Notes under the pieces: model-generated
Database searches by the model: none
Told to the model about the DNA's origin: nothing
The model's input: the letters and a program-made list of their open reading frames with translations, nothing else
Translations under genes and position numbers: made by a program
Part shown: positions 27,202-35,881 of the stretch, piece by piece
Position numbering within the stretch: position 1 is the stretch's first letter
How the letters are laid out: every line of letters starts with the position of its first letter
DNA from: Bradyrhizobium sp. BR 10289
GTDB taxonomy: Bacteria > Pseudomonadota > Alphaproteobacteria > Rhizobiales > Xanthobacteraceae
Direction of reading: 5' to 3'
Length of the DNA stretch: 64,000 nt
NCBI RefSeq assembly: GCF_019455385.1
Contig: NZ_JACOFR010000005.1
Location: 248,001-312,000, forward strand

Positions 27202-27696
27202 TCAAGATCTCGGCGACGTGGATCTGGTCCGCACCCATTTCACAAGTCCACCTGCCGCCAATATCTCTTTTGGAACGCTCTGCATCGGAGCGGATTCGAA
27301 ATCTCTCTCGCCGATGCGGACCACTCCAGTTCGGAGATCGACGTCCACCTCTGCGCCGTCCAGAACTGCATCTACGGCCGTCGGGTTCACAAAGGCCGGA
27401 AGTCCGCAATTAACGGCATTGCGGCCGAATATTCGCGCGAAACTGCGACCGATCAGACACCGCACGCCAGACGCTACCATGGCGCTGGCAGGTTGCTCTC
27501 GCGACGAACCCGACCCGAAGTTCTCGCCGACAAACAGCGCAGTCGATCCTCTCAGCTTGTCGCGCAAGGAGGGGTCCAGGCCTTCGAACAGGTGAAGTCG
27601 GGCCTGCATCGGGTCGAGGATGTTGATGTATTTTCCCGGATAAAGAACGTCGGTATCGACGTTGTCTCCGGGAACTACGACGGCTGTCACGATCAT
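27202..27696 (-). CDS. Small (swivel) subunit of an aconitase-type hydratase
   Basis: A 164-residue LeuD/HacB-like swivel domain starting at ATG 27694-27696, overlapping the large-subunit gene by four bases. DNVDTDVLYPGKYINI, LFVGENFGSGSSREQPASAM and CGLPAFVNP are the family signatures; GSSREQ differs from GSSREH in typical isopropylmalate isomerase. It completes the active site of the large subunit. Relatives serve isopropylmalate, homoaconitate, citraconate and 2,3-dimethylmalate. The catabolic neighbourhood (lyase, PrpF, PrpD) argues against leucine biosynthesis. Confidence 0.88.
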   Translation of the reverse strand: MIVTAVVVPGDNVDTDVLYPGKYINILDPMQARLHLFEGLDPSLRDKLRGSTALFVGENFGSGSSREQPASAMVASGVRCLIGRSFARIFGRNAVNCGLPAFVNPTAVDAVLDGAEVDVDLRTGVVRIGERDFESAPMQSVPKEILAAGGLVKWVRTRSTSPRS

Positions 27697-28961
27697 GCAG
27701 CGCTCTCCAGTTCTCGAGGGTCGATGATCCGGCCTGCGACCGCCGCCGCGGCAGCCACTGAGGCATTCGCAAGGAACACCTCGGCCTCCGGTGATCCCAT
27801 GCGCCCTCGAAAGTTGCGGTTCGTAGTGGCGACGACACGCTCGCCGGCCGCCATCACTCCGTTGTGCCCGCCGAAGCATGCGCCGCAGGTGGGTGCCGAC
27901 ACCACCGCACCAGCCTCAACGAAAACTTGCAGTAGCCCCTCTTCGAGAGCTTGCTTATAGACACGCCGACTGGCCGGAACGACAATCATGCGCGTGCCAT
28001 TCGCGACTTGCCGCCCTCGCATCATAGCGGCTGCGTCACGCAGGTCGGTGATGGTGCCGTTTGCGCAGTTGCCGATGTAGACCTGATCGACCTTTTTCGT
28101 ATCCGCTTCACTCGCGGCGGTTACGTTTCCCGGCAGGTGCGGCCAGGCGAGCTGAGGCGAAAGCGTGTTCAAGTCGATGTGCAGTTCGCGCGCGAATGTA
28201 GCATCGCTATCGGATGCTTCCGCGCTCCAGGCGCGATTGGCCCGACTCTGGAGATATTCGGCGGTGACGCCATCAGCCGGGAAGAAGCCGGTTTCGGCTC
28301 CGGCCTCGACCGCCATGTTGCTCACCGCCATTCTATCGTCGATCGACAAGTCGACCACGGCCGATCCGGTGAATTCCAGCACGCTGCCAGTCGCGCCGGC
28401 GACGCCGGTCTGAGCAAGGACGGCTAGAATGAGGTCTTTGCCCCTCACGAATGGCCGCCGTGTGCCGGAAAAGACGACCCGGATCGTGTCAGGTACGGTT
28501 TGCCAGAACATGCCCGTCGCCATGCAGCAGGCAAGATCCGTCAGGCCCACTCCAGTGCCGAAGGCACCGAGCGCGCCGTAAGTACAAGTATGCGAATCGC
28601 CGCCTGCGATAACCGAACCCGGCACGACCCAGCCCTCTTCGATAAGGACCGTATGCTCGATGCCGCCGCGCCCTTGTCCGTAGAAGGCGACGCCTTGCTC
28701 CTGCGCCCAATCCTGCATCTGCTTCAGGAGGGTCGCTGAGATCACATCCTTGGCCGGCGCGAAGTGATCGGCGACTGTGACGACCTTGGAGGGGTCGGGC
28801 AGACGGTCAACGCCCATTTCGTGGAGTACTCGGATGGCGCCGTTGGTGGACGCATCGTTGCCCAGAACCACGTCGCAAGGGAGCATCACGACATCGCCCG
28901 GCTTTACTGCCTTTCCCCCGAGGTGGCGGGAGATGATTTTCTGTACGAGTGTCTCGGACAT
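27693..28961 (-). CDS. Large subunit of an aconitase-type hydratase (LeuC2/DmdA-like)
   Basis: A 422-residue large subunit of the short, archaeal-LeuC-like branch (about 420 rather than 465 residues). Cluster ligands are Cys in YIGNCANGTITDLRDAA (usual form SCTNG) and the pair in APTCGACFGGHNG. GGDSHTCTYGALGAFGTGVGLTD is the classical active-site stretch. It would add or remove water across a C=C next to carboxylates. In Eubacterium barkeri this type of two-subunit enzyme (DmdAB) hydrates dimethylmaleate; here a Dml-like lyase is divergent 112 bases away. Confidence 0.88.
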   Translation of the reverse strand: MSETLVQKIISRHLGGKAVKPGDVVMLPCDVVLGNDASTNGAIRVLHEMGVDRLPDPSKVVTVADHFAPAKDVISATLLKQMQDWAQEQGVAFYGQGRGGIEHTVLIEEGWVVPGSVIAGGDSHTCTYGALGAFGTGVGLTDLACCMATGMFWQTVPDTIRVVFSGTRRPFVRGKDLILAVLAQTGVAGATGSVLEFTGSAVVDLSIDDRMAVSNMAVEAGAETGFFPADGVTAEYLQSRANRAWSAEASDSDATFARELHIDLNTLSPQLAWPHLPGNVTAASEADTKKVDQVYIGNCANGTITDLRDAAAMMRGRQVANGTRMIVVPASRRVYKQALEEGLLQVFVEAGAVVSAPTCGACFGGHNGVMAAGERVVATTNRNFRGRMGSPEAEVFLANASVAAAAAVAGRIIDPRELESAA

Positions 28962-29014
28962 TCGTCCTCCTGGCCCCCCGCGCCTGTCTCACATCGAACG
29001 TTGCGAAGTGGGTT

Positions 29015-29030
29015 GTTATGTGTATATAAC
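29015..29030. promoter_or_regulatory. Operator-like site, copy 1, before the lyase gene
   Basis: GTTATGTGTATATAAC at 29015-29030 contains the 14-mer TTATGTGTATATAA, found identically at 37654-37667. It lies in the divergent gap between the hydratase and lyase genes, and overlaps a possible promoter (TTGTTA 29013-29018, CATAAT 29034-29039, 15-base spacer). Repression by the cluster's GntR protein is the likely meaning. Confidence 0.6.
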
Positions 29031-29073
29031 AAGCATAATAGATCGATGGAAGTCAACCAAAAAGGAGTGGAAC

Positions 29074-29949
29074 ATGAGAATGTCATCCCGGCTGCGGCAG
29101 CGCTTGGCCGATGGCGAGATGGTGGTCGCACCGGGCGCCTATGACGCCATCGGCGCGCGTGCCATCGAGCATTCCGGATTTCCGGCCGTTTACATGACGG
29201 GCGGTGGTACCTCCATCGCGCGCGGCTACCCCGATTACGGATTGCTGAGCATGTCCGAAATGATCGAGAATGCGGCCGTATTAGCCCGGTCGGTTTCAGT
29301 TCCGCTCATCGCAGACGCCGATACGGGCTACGGCAACGAGCTCAACGTCGCCCGAACAGTGCGTGAATTCGAGAACCGCGACGTGGCGGCCATCCATCTG
29401 GAAGATCAGGTTTCTCCGAAGCGTTGTGGCCATCTCGAGGGCAAAGAGCTTGTCCCATTGGAGGAGTTCCTGGTGAAAGTTCGCGCCGCCGTATCGGCGC
29501 GCCGCTCCCCCGATTTCCTCATCATTGCCCGAACCGACGCTAGGACAGTCGTTGGCTTCGACGAAGCAATACGCAGGGCGAACGCGGCATTGAAGAGTGG
29601 TGCGGATATGGCTTTTGTCGAAGCCGCGCTTTCCGTCGGGGAACTCGCGGAGATCCCGAAGCGCGTAGCCGGCCCGTGCCTTCTCAACTTGGTCGCGGGC
29701 GGCAAGACGCCGCTCGTCAGCATGGCGGATGCGCAAGCGATGGGTTATCGCTTGACCATACTGCCGGCCATGCTCCCGATGGCTGCCGTTCATGCTTTCG
29801 ACGCCGCGTTGTCCGAGTTGGCCAATACCGGCATGTCGCCGTCCCCACCGTCTGGAGTGACGGTTGCGGAGACGTTCGCGCGATTTGGATCAGAGGAGTG
29901 GGATTCGATGCGCGTCGATCTCGACAAACAGCCTATGCAGCAGAGATGA
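29074..29949 (+). CDS. Isocitrate lyase/PEP mutase-family lyase (PrpB/Dml-like)
   Basis: A 291-residue TIM-barrel lyase. PLIADADTGYG (metal-binding DxD), HLEDQVSPKRCGHLEGKEL with the active-site KRCGH signature, and IARTDA are all present. Family members cleave 2-methylisocitrate (PrpB) or 2,3-dimethylmalate (Dml) into pyruvate plus succinate or propionate. AAGGAG eight bases upstream fixes ATG 29074. It is divergent from an aconitase-type hydratase pair, the arrangement of enzymes expected for hydration followed by C-C cleavage. Confidence 0.9.
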   Translation: MRMSSRLRQRLADGEMVVAPGAYDAIGARAIEHSGFPAVYMTGGGTSIARGYPDYGLLSMSEMIENAAVLARSVSVPLIADADTGYGNELNVARTVREFENRDVAAIHLEDQVSPKRCGHLEGKELVPLEEFLVKVRAAVSARRSPDFLIIARTDARTVVGFDEAIRRANAALKSGADMAFVEAALSVGELAEIPKRVAGPCLLNLVAGGKTPLVSMADAQAMGYRLTILPAMLPMAAVHAFDAALSELANTGMSPSPPSGVTVAETFARFGSEEWDSMRVDLDKQPMQQR

Positions 29950-30036
29950 ACATAATCCCATCTCGGATAGCTTCGCGGCGGCCGTCAGCCGCGAGGCCCG
30001 CCTTTTGCGAGAAATCACGACTTCTGTTTACGACCG

Positions 30037-31266
30037 TCACCGTTGGTGGCCGACCTCTCCAGTCAAGACCTCACCGGTGCGCACCCACGTCGAGCCATCG
30101 AATGTCTTGAGCTGCATTTGCTGGATGGGAAAGTAGTCGTCGGGCGCCGTATTGATCTTGATCCCGGGCAACAGCATGTCCGGAGCGAACTCCTTCAGCT
30201 TTGCGGCTTGCGCCATCACGTTCTCTCGCGTGAGGTCGTCGCCGCATTGTTCGAGAACCTTTACGACCGTTTGCGCGAGAGAATAGGCGTAGACGACGTT
30301 GCGGTCCGTCCCGTCAGTGCCCGGCAAATACTCGGCGACGAAGGCGTTGTATGCTTTAGCGCCTCCATCATCTTTCCATGCGGGATCTGCCGGGTCCTTC
30401 AGAAAGTCGGTTGATATGATATTTCTGGAGTTCTCCAAGCCGGCCGGCTTGAGGACGTTCGCGATCGAGCTGGACGTGTTGACCAGATAGAAAGTGGGCT
30501 TCCAGGCCAGTTCGGCGACCTTCCTGATCGCTTGCGCCGATGCCTTCGGTCCGCTCAGCGCGACGAGCACATCGGCCTTCGAATTGAACAGCGAAACGAC
30601 CTGCGAATCGATCGTCGGATCGCCGGCCTCGTAAGACCGATCCGCCACGATCATATCGACCTTCTCGCCCAATCCATCCCGGAAGCCCTTCAACCAGTCT
30701 CTCCCGGAGTCGTCGTTCTGCCAGAGAACGGCGACTTTTCCCGTTGGTTGGTTCGCTAGAATGGACTTTGCATAAATGCGGCCTTCACTTTGGTAGTTTG
30801 GCTGCCAACCCATTGTCCATGGGAAAGCCTTCGAGTCGCCAAAACGAGTTCCTCCGGATGCGACGAACAGATGGGGGACTTTGCGTTGATTCAGATATTT
30901 TTGAATGGCTACGTTGCCGGGGGTTCCCAGCGCACCGAACAGGAGCAAGACCTCGTCTCCTTCGGCCAGCTTTCTAGCTTGCTCGACGCTCTTGGGCGGG
31001 GAGTATCCATCGTCGTAGGAGATGAACTTTATCCGTCGACCATTGATGCCGCCTGCAGCGTTGATCTTGGCGAAGTACGCTTCCTCGGTCTTCCCCATGA
31101 TTGCAAACGAAGACATCGGTCCGCTGTAGGGAATGATGTTTCCGACCTTGATCTCGACGTCCGAAGCTCCAGGACCGTATTTCTTCTCGGCGAGCGCAGT
31201 CCCGTTGCCGAGCAGCGTCGAAGCAACGAGCAGGCTGATAGCAGGCAGGGTCTTTCCAACTGTCAT
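30037..31266 (-). CDS. ABC solute-binding protein (LivK-like)
   Basis: About 409 residues with an N-terminal signal peptide (TVGKTLPAISLLVASTLLGNGTALAEKK) and the periplasmic-binding-protein type 1 fold (VEIKVGNIIPYSGPMSSFAIMGKTEEAYFAKINAAGGINGRRIKF). The ATG at 31264-31266 has GGAGGA five bases upstream. Branched-chain-amino-acid-type binding proteins of this subgroup bind aromatic or dicarboxylic acids in several catabolic clusters. No permease or ATPase genes are next to it, so the rest of the transporter must be encoded elsewhere, or this is an orphan receptor. Confidence 0.9.
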   Translation of the reverse strand: MTVGKTLPAISLLVASTLLGNGTALAEKKYGPGASDVEIKVGNIIPYSGPMSSFAIMGKTEEAYFAKINAAGGINGRRIKFISYDDGYSPPKSVEQARKLAEGDEVLLLFGALGTPGNVAIQKYLNQRKVPHLFVASGGTRFGDSKAFPWTMGWQPNYQSEGRIYAKSILANQPTGKVAVLWQNDDSGRDWLKGFRDGLGEKVDMIVADRSYEAGDPTIDSQVVSLFNSKADVLVALSGPKASAQAIRKVAELAWKPTFYLVNTSSSIANVLKPAGLENSRNIISTDFLKDPADPAWKDDGGAKAYNAFVAEYLPGTDGTDRNVVYAYSLAQTVVKVLEQCGDDLTRENVMAQAAKLKEFAPDMLLPGIKINTAPDDYFPIQQMQLKTFDGSTWVRTGEVLTGEVGHQR

Positions 31267-31393
31267 TATTTCCTCCACGGCTTCGATCTAACGAGTGATA
31301 TCTGGTCCGACGACAGAACTATTCTCCTTAGTCAGGCGTCCCTGACGGAGGCGCAGACGGGCGCTAGGTAGCCGAACTGCTTCGTCAGCGAGT

Positions 31394-32272
31394 TCAGTCG
31401 CCGCCTAGCAGAAACGGAATGATCGCCTCGGCAATGGGCGCGGCTTCCGTCTGCATGGCGGATGCGTAGGTTACAGGAACGCTTTTGGAGACGCCCGAAG
31501 ACAGCATCGCCGCGATACGCTGGGCCTGGGGGCCCATGTGTGTTTCCTGAGGCGTCGTCAGTTCAAGGATCAGCGTGGGTGCTCGAATCGTTCGATAGGC
31601 CTCGGCGAGGTCATATGCATAAACCGCGCGATAGACGGGATCTACGCTGCGCCATCCTAGGAGATAGTCAGAAACTGTCGATTCCGCATCTTCGATGTCT
31701 TTTTCTGTGACCTTCGCTCCGGTCAGCACCTGCGTCGGCCACCACTTTCCCGAGGCCGTATTGAAGGTGCGCAGCCATTGCCTCACCAGATGACTGCCGT
31801 CCGCGTTCTCCCCGGCGGGCTGGAGGTAGCCGTCAACGATAGGCTTGATGGCTTCGTTGCGCGATGCGACCTCCGGAATGATGCTGTGGGTTTGTCCCGC
31901 CAATACCAGCCGGTCGATCCGCTCGGGGAAGTTGGCCGCAACGGCTGAGGCGATTTTGTTGCCGAGGTGAATGCCGAACAGGTTCGACGAGCGCAATCCG
32001 ATTGCAGGTAGGAATGCGGCGACACATTCGGCCAGCGACTCGATCGAGAGCGGCTCAGGCAGAGCGTGAGAATTGCCGTACCCTGGAGTATCAATCGCGA
32101 TCGTTCGGAAATGAGGTGCCAGCAAAGGCATGATCCGCTCGAAGTGCCGCCAAGTACGCGCGGTCTCGCTCAACATCAGGAGAGGAGGGCCTTCGCCAAT
32201 TTCAGCGTAGTGAATGGCGCCGTATGTCGTTTGCGCGTAGGCTTTGCGCGTCGCATGCCGTGGATTGCTCAT
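31394..32272 (-). CDS. Alpha/beta-hydrolase-fold protein with His at the nucleophile elbow
   Basis: About 292 residues with an alpha/beta hydrolase outline: GEGPPLLMLSETARTWRHFERIMPLLAPHFRTIAIDTPGYGNS, then the elbow LFGIHLGNKIASAVA, where the usual GxSxG is GIHLG. The catalytic serine is therefore replaced by histidine, a variant seen in a subset of the fold with unclear chemistry. ATG 32270-32272 has GGAG eight bases upstream; the frame opens at 32323. It follows the PrpD gene and probably shares its transcript. Confidence 0.82.
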   Translation of the reverse strand: MSNPRHATRKAYAQTTYGAIHYAEIGEGPPLLMLSETARTWRHFERIMPLLAPHFRTIAIDTPGYGNSHALPEPLSIESLAECVAAFLPAIGLRSSNLFGIHLGNKIASAVAANFPERIDRLVLAGQTHSIIPEVASRNEAIKPIVDGYLQPAGENADGSHLVRQWLRTFNTASGKWWPTQVLTGAKVTEKDIEDAESTVSDYLLGWRSVDPVYRAVYAYDLAEAYRTIRAPTLILELTTPQETHMGPQAQRIAAMLSSGVSKSVPVTYASAMQTEAAPIAEAIIPFLLGGD

Positions 32273-32340
32273 GTCGTTGCTCCGTTTTTCGATCGTCTGT
32301 GCGGTTGGTTCCGCGATGACCAAGGAGGGCTGGACGGCCG

Positions 32341-33744
32341 TCAGTGTGGCGCTTGCGCCGCGGTCGACAGAGACATGATCTCCTGTAGCGAGTCCGCGTC
32401 TTCAAGGTGCATCACGGCTTCGGCAAGGCGTTCGGCCGCGCGGGTGGATACGACGCGCGTGGCGTTGGCCATGAACTTTGCCTCTAGGTCGGCCTGAGAT
32501 ATCGGCCATTCCGGCGTGCCAAGGCTCCATGGCTTTCGACTGCTTAGAACTCGTCCATTTCTCAGGTGAACGATCATCTCTCCCGGGAAATGCGCGGGGT
32601 AGTCGCTCTCGGGATCGTCGACACACCAGGTCTTTTCGGCGATCGCGAGCACGTCGGGCGCATCCAGCGGTTCATCGTAGAAAGCGGCGAGATCGACGCG
32701 GCCGCGAGCGAGCGCGAGGCCCACCACGTATTGCACGCTGAACAATGCGCGATACGCATTCGCTGGGCGAATGCAATCGGCTCGTGGTTCCGTCACTAGG
32801 GAGAGCCACTCGCGGGTGAGCTTGCATTCGATCCGCTCCACGTCACCAAGCGCGAACTGATCGCGAAGCTCGAAGGCGGCATCGACGAACGCGTGGATCA
32901 CGTGGCAGCACGGGTAAGGCTTGAGAGCGAGTCCGATCGCCCGCCACTCTGCCCCGAGTTGGTGGCCGGGCAGGGGGTCTGGAACGTGGCCGATATGGGC
33001 CGCATAGAAGCCCCTACGGCCTTCGAGCACCGTGTCCGGGCCTATGAAACCAACCCGGCCCAGTGCGGCAGCGACGACCCCGGCGTGCGCCGACCACCCA
33101 GGATGGAGCCTCTTGAGCCAAGATTCCCCGGTTTCCAGAATGCCAGAGGCCATGCTGCCGCATAGGCCGAAGGCGCTGACCAATTGGGGGCGGGTCGCGC
33201 CCGAGAGTCGGCCGGCAGCGGCGGCCGCTGCGAAGGTGCCGCACACGGCCGTAGCGTGAAAATTGCGGCGCGTAAAATCGCCGGCGCCCGCAATAGCTAA
33301 CCGGCACCCGATCTCGATCGCGGCGATGAAGGCGAGCAGGGCGTCGCGGCCACGTGTCTTTTTGGCTTCGCCAACGGCGAGAACGGTCGCAAGAGCAGGA
33401 GCGCTCGCATGATAAATGCCGCCGATATGCGTGTCGTCAAAATCGAGACCATGAGCGAGAACGCCATTGACGAGGGCCGCGGAGGCCGCTGGCAACATGG
33501 CGCCGCTTCCGATGGCAGTCGCATCGGACCCGGTGCCGAGTTCACGTACGCCCTCGAGTGCGACGCGACCAAAGGCAAACGCAGATGACGCGATGGCGAC
33601 GCCCAGCGTGTCGAGCCAGTGTCTTTTGGCCAGGTCCTGCACCGCAGCGGGTACTTCGCTGAGCGTCAGTCCGATGGCGAAATCTGCAAACCGAGCCGAT
33701 TGCCATTCGCGCTGGCTGGAAACCTGTTCCTTGAACGCGTCCAT
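32341..33744 (-). CDS. MmgE/PrpD-family protein
   Basis: A 467-residue MmgE/PrpD protein with the N-terminal all-helical domain (LDTLGVAIASSAFAFGR, NGVLAHGLDFDDTHIGGIYHASAPALATVLAVGEAKKTRGRDALLAFIAAIEIGCRLA) and C-terminal alpha/beta domain. PrpD dehydrates 2-methylcitrate; other members are cis-aconitate decarboxylase and iminodisuccinate epimerase, so the reaction is open. The family acts on branched or multiple carboxylates, which matches the PrpF, hydratase and lyase genes nearby. It is divergent from the GntR regulator and transcribed toward the hydrolase and solute-binding protein. Confidence 0.9.
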   Translation of the reverse strand: MDAFKEQVSSQREWQSARFADFAIGLTLSEVPAAVQDLAKRHWLDTLGVAIASSAFAFGRVALEGVRELGTGSDATAIGSGAMLPAASAALVNGVLAHGLDFDDTHIGGIYHASAPALATVLAVGEAKKTRGRDALLAFIAAIEIGCRLAIAGAGDFTRRNFHATAVCGTFAAAAAAGRLSGATRPQLVSAFGLCGSMASGILETGESWLKRLHPGWSAHAGVVAAALGRVGFIGPDTVLEGRRGFYAAHIGHVPDPLPGHQLGAEWRAIGLALKPYPCCHVIHAFVDAAFELRDQFALGDVERIECKLTREWLSLVTEPRADCIRPANAYRALFSVQYVVGLALARGRVDLAAFYDEPLDAPDVLAIAEKTWCVDDPESDYPAHFPGEMIVHLRNGRVLSSRKPWSLGTPEWPISQADLEAKFMANATRVVSTRAAERLAEAVMHLEDADSLQEIMSLSTAAQAPH

Positions 33745-33810
33745 CCCTCATCCATCTTGTTGGATCGCTTGCCTAAGCAGGCGGTCATTGACAACTGCTA
33801 CCTAACAGCA

Positions 33811-33841
33811 TTAAGTGTTTATATCATTATGTCAACATAAT
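33811..33841. promoter_or_regulatory. Degenerate operator copy and palindrome before PrpD and GntR
   Basis: TTAAGTGTTTATATC (33811-33825) agrees at 12 of 15 positions with the operator TTATGTGTATATAAC at 29016-29030. Just beside it ATTATGTCAACATAAT (33826-33841) is a perfect palindrome with 6-base arms. Both lie in the divergent gap between the PrpD and GntR genes, so autoregulation is plausible. Confidence 0.5.
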
Positions 33842-33921
33842 ATCTCTTGGCGGAGCTGTTTCCAATTATCGGCACGTGCGTGAAACGCTCTGCTGTGCCA
33901 AGCGGATGTCGAGGTGCTAAG

Positions 33922-34749
33922 TTGCGATTCGTCTCTCCCAAAGCTGTGAAGACCATGTCCCCTGCTGCTGGCATTCCCGAGTTCTCGCCCGCCAAGGGCA
34001 CATTGCTGCATCGCCAGCTGTTCCTGGTCTTGCGCGAGCAAATTCTGCGCGGCGCGTTTGGGCCGAGTGGAGCGCTGCCGAAGGAGGAGGAACTCTGCAA
34101 GCACTTCCGGGTGTCGCGCATCACTGTCCGTCGTGCGCTTGCGGACCTTGCAACGCTGGGATTGGTGGAGCGTCGGCACGGGTTGGGCACCTTCGTAAGA
34201 CAGGGCACGGCCATCCCGCGCGCCGCGCCTAATCTCAGCCTGATCGACGAGCTCAAGAAGCAGGCGAGCGAAACGGAGGTGCAAGTCCTGCTGTTCGAGC
34301 ATGCTCTGCCAACTGAAAGCGTGGTGCATCTGCTCCAGCTGGGGGAAGGCGAGGAGGCCATTCACGCCGTTCGCCTGCGCACGCTGGACGGCATGCCCGT
34401 CATGCTGACGGATGCGTGGATTCCCAGCGAATTCCGCAAGGGCGTGAGCGCATCGCGCCTTAGGAAATCGCCGCTCTATGAATTGTTGCTGGGCCAAGGG
34501 GTCGTCTTCGGGCGCGTGCTGCAGGAGTTTACCGCCGTGATTGCCGATCCCACTTTGGCCGGCCAAATGAAAGTCGAAGTCGGGGCCGCTCTGCTGCGCC
34601 TCGTGCGCGTCATGCACGACGATAAGGATCGACCTATCCTCTATCTCGCGGCGTTCCTGTCGTCGGAGCGCAGCCGTATCCTGATGGACATTCCCGGCGA
34701 TACGGTGAATACGCTGACTGCCGGCCGGATCGTGCATGATGGGCTCTGA
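33922..34749 (+). CDS. GntR-family regulator with UTRA domain
   Basis: About 275 residues. The GntR winged helix (LHRQLFLVLREQILRGAFGPSGALPKEEELCKHFRVSRITVRRALADLATLGLVERRHGLGTFV) is followed by a UTRA effector domain, the HutC branch. TTG 33922 has GAGG seven bases upstream; ATG 33955 and TTG 33847 are alternatives. HutC-type proteins bind short AT-rich palindromes such as the shared 14-mer in this cluster. The gene overlaps the first PrpF gene by 14 bases, so regulator and isomerase are translated together. Probably the cluster repressor. Confidence 0.87.
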   Translation: MRFVSPKAVKTMSPAAGIPEFSPAKGTLLHRQLFLVLREQILRGAFGPSGALPKEEELCKHFRVSRITVRRALADLATLGLVERRHGLGTFVRQGTAIPRAAPNLSLIDELKKQASETEVQVLLFEHALPTESVVHLLQLGEGEEAIHAVRLRTLDGMPVMLTDAWIPSEFRKGVSASRLRKSPLYELLLGQGVVFGRVLQEFTAVIADPTLAGQMKVEVGAALLRLVRVMHDDKDRPILYLAAFLSSERSRILMDIPGDTVNTLTAGRIVHDGL

Positions 34750-35875
34750 ACTGGACGACGCAGATCAAATCGAGATTCCTTGCGTGGTGATGCGGGGCGG
34801 AACCAGTAAGGCACTGTTTTTCCGTAGCCGCGATCTGCCCGCACCGGGCCGCGATCGCGATAATCTACTTAAGCGCGCCATGGGCACGCCCGATGAGACG
34901 CAAATCGACGGAATGGGCGGCGCCCGGCTCAACACATCCAAGGTGGCCATCGTCGATCCGTCAGAACGGCCGGACGCCGACGTGGATTACACGTTCGCCC
35001 AGGTTGAGATCGGCTCCGACAGGATTGGATACGAAGGCAATTGCGGCAACATCTCGTCTGCGGTCGGCCCATTCGCCATCGACGAAGGACTCGTTCGGGC
35101 GACAGAGCCTGTGACGACGGTCCGCATTCACAATACTAATACGGGCACCATTCTGGTGGCGCGGGTGCCGGTGGCTGGAGCGAGAGCGAGAGTCTTTGGC
35201 GAATGCGCGATCCCGGGCGTCCCGGGCACGGGTGCTGAGATCCTAATGGACTATGCCGGAACGATCGGAGCCGCGACCGGCCGTCTTTTGCCGACCGGCA
35301 CGGCGATCGAAACGGTGCATTTGGATGATGGTCGCGTGTTCCAGACGTCAGTCTGCGACGTCGCCAATCCCTGCGTCTTCATCGAGGCCTCTGCGTTCGG
35401 ATTGCGCGGCGATGAGAGTCCCGAGCAAATCGAGAGCGATGCGGCCTTGATTGCCGCGACGGAGGAAATACGGGGGCGTGTAGGCCAGGCGCTTGGTTTC
35501 TGGCCGGATTGGAGGACGGGCGATCTGCCGGCAATGCCCATGATCGTGCTAGTCGGGCGTTCGGCAGACGACGCGCCTTCGGACATGCATGCGCGCCTCC
35601 TTTATCTGCGCCGATGCCATCCAACCATGGCAGGCACCGGTGCGATCTGTCTTGCTGCAGCTTCCCGCATCGCCGGCACCCTCGTGCAGCGCGTTCTCTC
35701 GGAGCGTCACCGGGGCGGGGCCGACGTGCTTCGCATCGGCCACCCCGGCGGCACGCTGGATGTCCGTGTTGTTGCACAGGACGACGGGCGAGCTTTTCAA
35801 GCTCTCGGATTCCCGCGAACAGCTCGCCGGTTGATGTCGGGCAGCATCTGCATCCCGCGCACTCTCGGGAGCTGA
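34736..35875 (+). CDS. PrpF-family isomerase, copy 1
   Basis: A 379-residue PrpF/DUF453 protein of the diaminopimelate-epimerase fold. PCVVMRGGTSKALFF, QIDGMGGARLNTSKVAIV, YEGNCGNISSAVGPFA and the HNTNTG motif are the two-lobed family signatures; the Cys and Lys in them are the expected acid-base residues. Relatives move a C=C bond in methylaconitate (PrpF), 4-oxalomesaconate (LigU) or methylitaconate (Mii). ATG 34736 overlaps the GntR gene. It converges with the quinone oxidoreductase at 35882, leaving only six bases. Confidence 0.9.
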   Translation: MMGSELDDADQIEIPCVVMRGGTSKALFFRSRDLPAPGRDRDNLLKRAMGTPDETQIDGMGGARLNTSKVAIVDPSERPDADVDYTFAQVEIGSDRIGYEGNCGNISSAVGPFAIDEGLVRATEPVTTVRIHNTNTGTILVARVPVAGARARVFGECAIPGVPGTGAEILMDYAGTIGAATGRLLPTGTAIETVHLDDGRVFQTSVCDVANPCVFIEASAFGLRGDESPEQIESDAALIAATEEIRGRVGQALGFWPDWRTGDLPAMPMIVLVGRSADDAPSDMHARLLYLRRCHPTMAGTGAICLAAASRIAGTLVQRVLSERHRGGADVLRIGHPGGTLDVRVVAQDDGRAFQALGFPRTARRLMSGSICIPRTLGS

Positions 35876-35881
35876 TGCTTC

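Noticed and set aside
27202..28961. leuCD of leucine biosynthesis
   Set aside because: Short archaeal-type large subunit, altered SCTNG and REH motifs, and a purely catabolic neighbourhood without leuA or leuB.
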